From: Caryophanales bacterium UBA4856
Lineage (GTDB): Bacteria > Bacillota_I > Bacilli_A > RFN20 > CAG-288
NCBI GenBank assembly: GCA_002399765.1
Contig: DHEG01000014.1
Coordinates: 1 to 20,499 of the forward strand
Length of the DNA stretch: 20,499 nt
Direction of reading: 5' to 3'
The notes below the pieces were generated by a model. The model did not search any database. It was not told the DNA's origin and was given only the letters and a program-made list of their open reading frames with translations. Position numbers and translations under genes: made by a program. Below are positions 15,415 through 20,499 of the stretch, piece after piece (positions within the stretch are counted from its first letter, which is position 1; each line of letters opens with the position of its first letter).

Positions 15415-15448
15415 TTAACAAAACAAGGAGCACCCATAAAGGTGCGCC
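15415..15448 (-). terminator. Terminator after the channel gene
   Basis: On the minus strand an 8-bp stem with one mismatch (plus-strand arms 15427-15434 and 15441-15448, 6-nt loop) is followed by TTGTTTTGTT. It lies 23 nt beyond the channel stop codon and ahead of ptsI. Read-through could set a lower level of ptsI. Confidence 0.7.
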
Positions 15449-15471
15449 CTAAGAGCAGATCTTTACGGAAC

Positions 15472-16254
15472 TCAGGCGGCTTTTTTGTTGAAGAACTTGT
15501 ATAGTCCCGCTGCGGCTGCACCACCCATAAGGGGCCCAAAGATATAAACCCAAATCTCCCTTATGGGTTCTACATGGACAGCATCAGTCCCATTTAGAAG
15601 CGATACCAAGGCGGTTCCCAAAGAACGAGCGGGGTTCAATGAGCCACCGGTGAGGTTGAACAATATGGCGATGGAAAGCCAAAGGGCAGCACCGATGACC
15701 AAACCGGCTATCGGGCCATTTTCTTTCTTGGCAGTAACGGCCAATACTACGTAGATGAATACGCAGGTGCCAATCGCCTCCAGAAACATGCCGGCAAAGA
15801 GTGAGCCCACACCTGCGGTGGTCGCACCACTGGCAGAGCCCAATACCAAAGAGGAGTTTACCTCAGTAGAAAGAATGGTACCGGCGCTTGAGCCCAGGAA
15901 GGCCCAAATGACCAAAGCCCCAACAAATGCACCCCCTATTTGGGCTCCAACATAAGCGAAGAAGTCTTTCCAGGTGATTCTTCCATCCAAAGCCATTGCC
16001 AAAGAAGCAGCCGGATTCAAGTGGGCTCCTGAAACTCCACCAATGGTGTAGACACATGCGGTAACTATTATCCCGAATGCTGCTGACACGGCTATAAGCT
16101 TGCCCCAAAGGTCGGCACTAGCGGCGAATTGCAATCCAGAGATGCAGCCGAAGAACACCAGCAGGGCAGTTCCTAAGAATTCTGCCAACGCTTTCTCCCA
16201 CAAAGGCGTACCAGTAGACTTCCCTTTCGCGGCCGAAGCTTTTGCTTCTTCCAT
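15472..16254 (-). CDS. Aquaporin/MIP-family channel of the dihydroxyacetone locus
   Basis: The 260-residue membrane protein has six helices and two half-helices with NPA boxes at 80-82 (HLNPAAS) and 207-209 (SLNPARS). A Ser follows NPAR, as in water channels; glycerol facilitators have Asp (NPARD). Aligned by eye with E. coli AqpZ, the selectivity filter is Phe60, Ile195, Gly204 and Arg210, so the AqpZ histidine and threonine are lost and the pore may be wider. It has a 17-residue hydrophilic N-terminus. ATG at 16254 has AGGAGAT, and a strong promoter lies upstream. It is divergent from the HPr-dhaMKL genes, so the likely cargo is dihydroxyacetone or glycerol, besides water. I leave the symbol blank because glpF or aqpZ cannot be decided. 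Confidence 0.9.
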   Translation of the reverse strand: MEEAKASAAKGKSTGTPLWEKALAEFLGTALLVFFGCISGLQFAASADLWGKLIAVSAAFGIIVTACVYTIGGVSGAHLNPAASLAMALDGRITWKDFFAYVGAQIGGAFVGALVIWAFLGSSAGTILSTEVNSSLVLGSASGATTAGVGSLFAGMFLEAIGTCVFIYVVLAVTAKKENGPIAGLVIGAALWLSIAILFNLTGGSLNPARSLGTALVSLLNGTDAVHVEPIREIWVYIFGPLMGGAAAAGLYKFFNKKAA

Positions 16255-16296
16255 ACACGATCTCCTTTCAGGAATTCAATCCCCTACTACATTCTA

Positions 16297-16325
16297 AATA
16301 TATACCTGGACATTAGTCCTTTCAA
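16297..16325 (-). promoter_or_regulatory. Promoter of the channel gene with internal palindrome
   Basis: On the minus strand: TTGAAA (plus 16320-16325), exactly 17 bp, then TATATT (plus 16297-16302), about 43 nt before the start codon. The spacer contains the inverted repeat GGAC-ATTA-GTCC (16308-16319). A protein bound there would block RNA polymerase. Confidence 0.75.
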
Positions 16326-16407
16326 TAACTTGAAAAGAAAGGGCTTTATTATTTCTACTAACGATTTTGTTAAGCAATCAACCGAAACACTGACCAGGTG
16401 TTAGAAT
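16320..16407 (+). promoter_or_regulatory. Divergent control region of the HPr-dhaMKL operon
   Basis: TTTCAA-TAAC-TTGAAA (16320-16335) is a perfect 16-bp palindrome. One arm is the -35 of the channel promoter; the other could be a -35 for the plus strand, though no good -10 follows it. A better plus-strand candidate is the extended -10 TGT-TAGAAT (16399-16407), about 41 nt before the HPr start. The palindrome is well placed to control both directions. Confidence 0.5.
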
Positions 16408-16447
16408 CAATTTGCCAATGAGGTTAATGCCAAGAAAGGAGATATTT

Positions 16448-16705
16448 ATGGTTGAATTTGAATATGAGTTGAAAGATCCAGCAGGATTCCATGCCCGGCC
16501 CGCTACCAAAATGGTTCAGGAAGCTAGCAAATTTCGCTGCGAAATAAAGATAAAATGCGATGGGAAGGAAGCTAGTGGAAAGAGGATATTCGCAATTTTA
16601 GGACTGGGAGCAAAAGAGGGTGATAAGGTAACTTTTGTCTTCGATGGACCCGATGAGAAAGAAGCACTGGAAGTCGTAAGAAAATTTGTCGAAGCCAATA
16701 TGTGA
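16448..16705 (+). CDS. HPr-like phosphocarrier with Arg at position 46
   Basis: The protein has 85 residues, the standard HPr size and fold. The active site GFHARPAT places the phosphohistidine at exactly His15, followed by the Arg17 that supports it. The region of the regulatory serine, usually KSIMGVMSLG, reads KRIFAILGLG, so residue 46 is Arg. HPr kinase/phosphorylase and the CcpA co-repressor role depend on that serine, so this carrier should act only in phosphotransfer. ATG at 16448 has AAAGGAG; the 12 upstream codons are not used. It is the first gene before dhaM, dhaK and dhaL, and most likely passes phosphate from EI to DhaM. Since it may be a dedicated paralogue rather than the general ptsH, I give no symbol. 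Confidence 0.95.
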   Translation: MVEFEYELKDPAGFHARPATKMVQEASKFRCEIKIKCDGKEASGKRIFAILGLGAKEGDKVTFVFDGPDEKEALEVVRKFVEANM

Positions 16706-16737
16706 ATGTATGGAATGTTCACCATTTTAGGACTATT

Positions 16738-16757
16738 CTATGTAAGGGCTTACGTAG
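16738..16757. promoter_or_regulatory. 20-bp inverted repeat between the HPr gene and dhaM
   Basis: CTATGTAAG-GG-CTTACGTAG is a palindrome with a single T-G position, in a 91-nt gap inside an otherwise tightly packed operon. The tiny 2-nt centre favours a protein-binding site over an RNA hairpin. No T run follows, so it is not a terminator. Confidence 0.45.
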
Positions 16758-16796
16758 ACGATATGCTCTTGCTTGGCCTTTTGAAAGGAGAAAACA

Positions 16797-17201
16797 ATGA
16801 ACGAGATAATACTTGTTTCCCATAGTCCTGAGCTGGCTGAGGGACTTGCCGACATGATTAATCAGATGGTTCAGGACAAAAACAAGGTGAAGATAGTTCC
16901 TATTGGTGGCACTAGCGAGGGAAAGCTTGGTACCGATCCGGTGCGGATTATCTCAACTTTGAAGAAGGCCAAATTGGCGACTAATATTCTTATCTTTTGC
17001 GATATCGGAAGCTCAGTACTTTCAGCCGAGAGTGCGTTGGATCTTCTCGACGACATAGAGATCAAGAAGAAAGTGAAGCTTGTGGATGCCCCATTGGTAG
17101 AAGGCGCCTTCGCTGCCGGCGTGTCGGCCAGCGTCAACGATAAGATAGACGACATCATGGCTGATGTAGCTGAGTCGAAACAGCAGAAGAAGTTTGCCTG
17201 A
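16797..17201 (+). CDS. dhaM: PTS-dependent dihydroxyacetone kinase, phosphotransferase subunit DhaM
   Basis: The 134-residue protein is a single EIIA-mannose-type domain, without the fused HPr and EI-like domains of enterobacterial DhaM. The phosphohistidine is His9 in LVSHSPELAEG. Other typical blocks are PIGGTSEGKLGTDP, FCDIGSSVLSAE and DAPLVEGAFAAGV. It receives phosphate from HPr and re-phosphorylates the ADP bound to DhaL. ATG at 16797 has AAAGGAG. The following gene dhaK begins 24 nt later. The split form, with separate HPr and EI genes close by, is the Gram-positive arrangement. It acts in the cytosol. Confidence 0.95.
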   Translation: MNEIILVSHSPELAEGLADMINQMVQDKNKVKIVPIGGTSEGKLGTDPVRIISTLKKAKLATNILIFCDIGSSVLSAESALDLLDDIEIKKKVKLVDAPLVEGAFAAGVSASVNDKIDDIMADVAESKQQKKFA

Positions 17202-17225
17202 AAAGGGCAGGAAAGGAAGGTCAGG

Positions 17226-18224
17226 ATGAAAAAAATCATCAATAGCCCAGAAGACGTAGTCGAGGAAATGATAGAGGGTTTGACCAAATCCTATCCCGAA
17301 TTGGTGCATCGCGTGGGTGACTCCCGGGTCGTGGCCCGGAATTACGAAGGAAAAGGTAAGGTCGGGATAGTCAGTGGCGGTGGCAGTGGTCATGAGCCTT
17401 CGCATGCCGGATTTGTGGGTAGAGGCATGTTGGCAGCAGCCGTCTGCGGAGATGTATTCACATCTCCGACTCCTGATCAAATTCTCATGGCTATCCATGA
17501 AGTAGACAAAGGCGCAGGAGTATTTTTGGACATCAAGAACTATACGGGCGATGTCATGAATTTCGAAATGGCTCGCGATATGGCCCGCGATGAGGGAATA
17601 AAGGTCGAAGAAGTGGTTGTCGATGATGATATCGCTGTTGAAAACAGTCTATATACCGCTGGTAGAAGAGGTGTGGCTGGAACTGTCTTAGTCCATAAGG
17701 TATTGGGAGCAGCCGCTGAAGCTGGTTATACCTTGGAGCAGATCAAGTCCTTGGCGGAGAAGATTATTCCTGACATCAAGACAATCGGAGTTGCCTTGTC
17801 TGCAGCAACTACGCCAGAATCCGGCAAACCCGGATTTGTTCTTAAACCCGATGAGATGGAATATGGCGTAGGCATCCATAGTGAGCCTGGCTATCGCCGG
17901 GAAAAGCTAAAACCCTCCAAGGACATAGCCAAAGAACTGTACGGAAAGATCAGTGCCGAATTCAAGTTGGTCAAAGGCGATAAGGTTGTGGTTTTGGTAA
18001 ACGGCATGGGAGCCACTCCCTTGATGGAGCAATATGTCTTTGCCAATGATGTCAATGACTTACTAAAGGCCGATCGTGTCGAAATAGTCAAATCGATGGT
18101 CGGAAACTACATGACCTCCATAGACATGGCCGGAATCTCCCTTACCCTCTTCAAGATTGAAGACCCAAAGTGGCTTGAATTCATCAATGCCCCCGCTGAT
18201 ACGATTGCCTGGAAGTCATTCTGA
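17226..18224 (+). CDS. dhaK: Dihydroxyacetone kinase, substrate-binding subunit DhaK
   Basis: The 332-residue protein holds dihydroxyacetone through a hemiaminal bond to a histidine. The three key residues fall on the same numbers as in E. coli: His56 in SGGGSGHEPSHAGFVG, Asp109 in NYTGDVMNFEMA and His218 in GVGIHSEPGYRREK. The usual GIHGEPG has Ser instead of Gly after the histidine. The length is normal and no regulatory DhaQ-type loss of the histidine is seen, so this is the catalytic paralogue. ATG at 17226 has GGAAGG upstream, and dhaL follows after 20 nt. The product, dihydroxyacetone phosphate, enters glycolysis. Confidence 0.97.
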   Translation: MKKIINSPEDVVEEMIEGLTKSYPELVHRVGDSRVVARNYEGKGKVGIVSGGGSGHEPSHAGFVGRGMLAAAVCGDVFTSPTPDQILMAIHEVDKGAGVFLDIKNYTGDVMNFEMARDMARDEGIKVEEVVVDDDIAVENSLYTAGRRGVAGTVLVHKVLGAAAEAGYTLEQIKSLAEKIIPDIKTIGVALSAATTPESGKPGFVLKPDEMEYGVGIHSEPGYRREKLKPSKDIAKELYGKISAEFKLVKGDKVVVLVNGMGATPLMEQYVFANDVNDLLKADRVEIVKSMVGNYMTSIDMAGISLTLFKIEDPKWLEFINAPADTIAWKSF

Positions 18225-18244
18225 AATTACCAAGGAGGCGAAAA

Positions 18245-18838
18245 ATGGTTTACGACAAAGCTTTCGTAGATCGCTGGCTCAGTGAGTTCAGTGCAGAGAT
18301 AATCAAGAGCAAGGAATACTTGAGCGAACTGGATGCGCCAATTGGCGACTCCGATCATGGCTTCAATATGGCGCGTGGCGTAGAGGCCTATCAAGCCACG
18401 ATTGCCAAGACACCGGCAAAGGACTGCGGCGATGATTTCCTTAAATTGGCTATGGCCATGATATCGAGAGTCGGTGGAGCCTCTGGACCCCTCTATGGCA
18501 GCGCCTTTTTGGGAATGAGCAAAGCCTTGAAGGGCAAAGCCGAGTTTAATGACGCCGATTTCGCCACCGCTGTCGAAGAAGGACTTAAGGCCATCCAAAG
18601 CCGCGGTCATGCCAGAGAAGGCGAAAAGACCATGGTCGATGTTTGGGGACCGGTGTCCAAGGCTTTGAAAGAAGGCTCTTTGACCAGCAAACAAGTGGAA
18701 GACTTTGTCCAAGCCACTAAACCTCTCCGTGCCACTAAAGGCCGTGCTTCCTATTTAGGCGAAAGATCGGTAGGCCACATCGATCCGGGCGCTACCTCCT
18801 CCGGTATATTTTTTAAGACTTTCCTCGATACCAAGTGA
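18245..18838 (+). CDS. dhaL: Dihydroxyacetone kinase, ADP-binding subunit DhaL
   Basis: The 197-residue helical-barrel subunit carries ADP as a fixed cofactor that is phosphorylated by DhaM and donates to dihydroxyacetone in DhaK. Asp30, Asp35 and Asp37, which bind the two magnesium ions, are in LDAPIGDSDHG (usual form DAxIGDGDHG, so Gly36 is Ser). SRVGGASGPLYG, GEKTMVDVW and GRASYLGERSVGHIDPGATSS complete the nucleotide site. ATG at 18245 has AAGGAGG. A terminator 20 nt after the stop ends the operon. Confidence 0.96.
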   Translation: MVYDKAFVDRWLSEFSAEIIKSKEYLSELDAPIGDSDHGFNMARGVEAYQATIAKTPAKDCGDDFLKLAMAMISRVGGASGPLYGSAFLGMSKALKGKAEFNDADFATAVEEGLKAIQSRGHAREGEKTMVDVWGPVSKALKEGSLTSKQVEDFVQATKPLRATKGRASYLGERSVGHIDPGATSSGIFFKTFLDTK

Positions 18839-18857
18839 TCATTAATTTGACACCATA

Positions 18858-18890
18858 AAAGAGCCAGGTCTACTTCTGGCTCTTTCATTT
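18858..18890 (+). terminator. Terminator of the dhaMKL operon
   Basis: A perfect 10-bp stem, AAAGAGCCAG (18858-18867) with CTGGCTCTTT (18876-18885), has an 8-nt loop followed by CATTTT. It lies shortly after the dhaL stop codon. Confidence 0.85.
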
Positions 18891-18980
18891 TGCTATTCTA
18901 ATTAATAAGCGCATAAATTGAACATAAATTTAATTTTGACAATTTCCGTTAAAAAAATAGGTTGGCAATTACTGACAACG

Positions 18981-19014
18981 AAAACAGGCAGCGAATATTA
19001 CACCCGCTGCCTGT
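18981..19014 (-). terminator. Terminator of tRNA-Pro
   Basis: A perfect 10-bp stem pairs ACAGGCAGCG (18984-18993) with CGCTGCCTGT (19005-19014), with an 11-nt loop. On the minus strand it runs into TTTTCG. It begins 15 nt beyond the CCA end of tRNA-Pro. The stretch 18891-18980 on its far side is A+T-rich and I see no gene in it. Confidence 0.88.
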
Positions 19015-19029
19015 CATTTGTTTTCACCA

Positions 19030-19106
19030 TGGTCGGAGAAGTGGGGTTTGAACCCACGACCTCTTGGTCCCGAACCAAGCGCGCTACCAAACTGCGCTAT
19101 TCCCCG
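19030..19106 (-). tRNA. tRNA-Pro(CGG)
   Basis: A 77-nt cloverleaf with encoded CCA at the plus-strand low end. Acceptor arm CGGGGAA/TTCTCCG; D-arm GCGC...GCGC; anticodon stem CTTGG/CCAAG with loop TTCGGGA giving anticodon CGG; T-arm GTGGG/CCCAC. It is a single-gene transcript with its own promoter and terminator. CGG reads CCG only, so another proline tRNA must exist elsewhere. Confidence 0.96.
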
Positions 19107-19119
19107 AAAGGGCACGATA

Positions 19120-19148
19120 AATATATCTACATTTACCCTAGTTAGCAA
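19120..19148 (-). promoter_or_regulatory. Promoter of tRNA-Pro
   Basis: On the minus strand: TTGCTA (plus 19143-19148), exactly 17 bp, then TATATT (plus 19120-19125), about 14 nt before the mature 5' end. The spacer holds TTTACCCT (19132-19139), which is repeated inverted at 19218-19225 ahead of the divergent regulator gene. Confidence 0.7.
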
Positions 19149-19238
19149 CCCCCACGTTGGCAGTTATGACCTTTTGGGACGGGTCCTTGGAGGTTGTGTA
19201 GTAAAATAAAAACGCTAAGGGTAAACATTAAGAAACAA

Positions 19239-20015
19239 ATGAAAGACTCAAACCGGGAAGACGAAATAATAAATTTGCTTGAGGAGACCCCTGAGCATTA
19301 CTTGACGGTAAGTGCCTTGGCGACTCATTTCAACGTGAGCGAGTCCACCATAAGGCGTGATTTGGCAAGACTATACGAACAGCACAAGATTTCCAAGATG
19401 CACGGTGGGGCCGCCCCGTTGAATTACGCCGGTCAGTTCCTTTTCGACAATGGCGATAGGGAATTTCCGACCAGGGCCTATCTCGAGCCCTTCAGCAAGC
19501 GGGCCATCGCGGCCTACGTCTCTTCTTTGATAAAACCTGGTTCGTGCGTATACCTCGATGCCTCCACCACCGTGGCAACCATCAGCGACTTCGTGACCGC
19601 CGAGAAGAACGTCCTATTCGTGACCAATTCTCCTGACATTTGCAACAGGATGACGTCCGCTGGCCATAGGACTCTTCTCACGGGCGGGGAACTCAAGACT
19701 TCTACTTCAGCCTTCGTGGGCGAATACGCCGAGAACTTCCTGGACGATTTCAACTTCAACTTGGGCTTTTTCGGGACCAACGCCATCCATCCCACGGCCT
19801 GTTTCACCACGCCTGACTATATAGAGGCGATGATGAAGAAGAAGGCCATCAGCAGGACTTACCAGGCCTATGTCCTTGCCGATCATACCAAGTTCGACAA
19901 AATAGCAGCTGTTACTTTCGCCACTTTCAAGGACGCAATCCTAATTGCAGACCAGGTACCCGAAAGGTACAAGACCTTGGTTAGATACGTCGACCTTTCG
20001 GCGAAGAAGGACTGA
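19239..20015 (+). CDS. DeoR-family transcriptional regulator
   Basis: The 258-residue regulator has an N-terminal DeoR winged helix-turn-helix (LTVSALATHFNVSESTIRRDLARLYEQHKISKMHGGAAP). A C-terminal sugar-phosphate-sensing domain related to ribose-5-phosphate isomerase follows: YLDASTTVATI, LFVTNSPDI, LTGGELKTSTSAFVGEYAENFL, GFFGTNAI and AYVLADHTKFDK. Such proteins are usually repressors released by a phosphorylated sugar. I chose ATG at 19239 because it gives the normal N-terminus, although its ribosome binding site is weak. Upstream codons from 19194 lack a credible signal. It lies just beyond the dihydroxyacetone operon, so it might control it, but this is only proximity. It converges on rlmH with 2 nt between the stops. 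Confidence 0.9.
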   Translation: MKDSNREDEIINLLEETPEHYLTVSALATHFNVSESTIRRDLARLYEQHKISKMHGGAAPLNYAGQFLFDNGDREFPTRAYLEPFSKRAIAAYVSSLIKPGSCVYLDASTTVATISDFVTAEKNVLFVTNSPDICNRMTSAGHRTLLTGGELKTSTSAFVGEYAENFLDDFNFNLGFFGTNAIHPTACFTTPDYIEAMMKKKAISRTYQAYVLADHTKFDKIAAVTFATFKDAILIADQVPERYKTLVRYVDLSAKKD

Positions 20016-20017
20016 AG

Positions 20018-20494
20018 TCACTTTTGGTAAGTTTCCCCATTGTTGATCTTCAAGGCCCTGTAGACTTGCTCCATCGTGAGCAGCAGGGCCAAGGGGTGGG
20101 TGAAGGTCAGGGACGATAGCCCCCACCTCAGCTGCGCCCTCTTCCTCAGGCTTTCGCCCACGCCATAGGAACTCCCTACGACGAAATCCAAGGTCACGAA
20201 TCTGTCGGAGAGGTCTCTCAATTTGGACGCAAAGGAAAGTGAGTCGAATTCCTTCCCACCCAAATCCAAGAGCACAAGGCCATCGTTACGACCGACAGTC
20301 GCCATTACTTCGTCGGCCTCGCTGGCCAGGGCTCTGGCTATTTCCTTTTCCGATGGGTTGTCCGGAAGCCTGTATTCCTTCAAATAGGACAATGACACAA
20401 AGCCATACCTTCTGAGCCTCTTTTCGTATTGCCCATACAAGGCTTCCAGTTCTTCCGAGTGGGGGTTTCCGACAAGCATGAAGCGGAGATTCAT
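20018..20494 (-). CDS. rlmH: Ribosomal RNA large subunit methyltransferase H, divergent
   Basis: The 158-residue SPOUT-fold protein methylates pseudouridine 1915 (E. coli numbering) of 23S rRNA. It aligns along its whole length with RlmH: MNLRFMLVGN at the start, VLLDLGGKEFDSLSFA, VVGSSYGVGE, LTFTHPLALLLTMEQVYRALKI and a short tail. Two signature sites differ. The S-adenosylmethionine loop, usually IGGxxG, is VGSSYG, and the C-terminal YH pair is YQ (GETYQK). ATG at 20494 matches the family N-terminus, but its ribosome binding site would lie outside the window. Identity is secure by length and pattern; full activity is less certain. Confidence 0.85.
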   Translation of the reverse strand: MNLRFMLVGNPHSEELEALYGQYEKRLRRYGFVSLSYLKEYRLPDNPSEKEIARALASEADEVMATVGRNDGLVLLDLGGKEFDSLSFASKLRDLSDRFVTLDFVVGSSYGVGESLRKRAQLRWGLSSLTFTHPLALLLTMEQVYRALKINNGETYQK

Positions 20495-20499
20495 GAAAG

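Noticed and set aside
18936..18941. Perfect -35 box TTGACA in the A+T-rich gap after dhaL
   Set aside because: The only -10 at suitable spacing (TAGGTT) is poor, and no plus-strand gene or RNA follows before the oppositely oriented tRNA-Pro unit.
19030..19106. tRNA-Pro as a possible integration (att) site
   Set aside because: No duplicated tRNA 3' end, integrase gene or other mobile-element gene is seen nearby.

Overview
The window looks like part of a Bacillota (Firmicutes) chromosome of middling G+C. The main clues are strong AGGAGG-type ribosome binding sites, stand-alone EI and HPr of the phosphotransferase system (PTS), a PTS-type dihydroxyacetone kinase, encoded tRNA CCA ends and many intrinsic terminators. 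TGA is a normal stop codon and ATA is a common isoleucine codon. An Erysipelotrichia/Mollicutes-side gut lineage is plausible, but that is inference. No insertion sequence, prophage or CRISPR array is visible.

Layout. (1) 38-1738: two tandem paralogous membrane proteins of the YwaF/TIGR02206 kind, minus strand. (2) 1956-2530, plus strand: a COG2085-type dinucleotide-binding reductase gene broken by a one-base frameshift. (3) 2575-4029, minus strand: a MATE-family exporter. (4) 4118-8981, minus strand: a phosphonate-type ABC importer in the order phnD, terminator, phnC, phnE, phnE, then a Cof-type HAD phosphatase. The three core genes overlap by ATGA, and PhnC carries a large charged insertion. 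(5) 9095-13169: a proline iminopeptidase-like hydrolase (minus), uridine kinase (plus), and a minus-strand psuG-psuK-msrC cluster. This group joins pseudouridine breakdown, nucleoside salvage and methionine sulfoxide repair. (6) 13304-13685, plus strand: a promoter, tRNA-Ala(GGC), two CAT-anticodon tRNAs and a terminator. (7) 13751-18890: a dihydroxyacetone locus. EI and an aquaporin-family channel are on the minus strand; divergently from them run HPr, dhaM, dhaK and dhaL. (8) 18981-20494: tRNA-Pro(CGG), a DeoR-family regulator and rlmH.

The dihydroxyacetone locus is the most interesting part. It appears to hold the whole route from pore to kinase: channel, EI, HPr, DhaM, DhaL and DhaK. The HPr keeps His15 but has Arg where the regulatory Ser46 normally sits, so it should not be a substrate of HPr kinase. 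The channel has an aquaporin-type NPARS box, but its predicted selectivity filter lacks the water-channel histidine. Together these suggest a dedicated phosphorelay uncoupled from Ser46-based catabolite control. Channel and relay genes are divergently transcribed from a region rich in inverted repeats. All alignments were made by eye.
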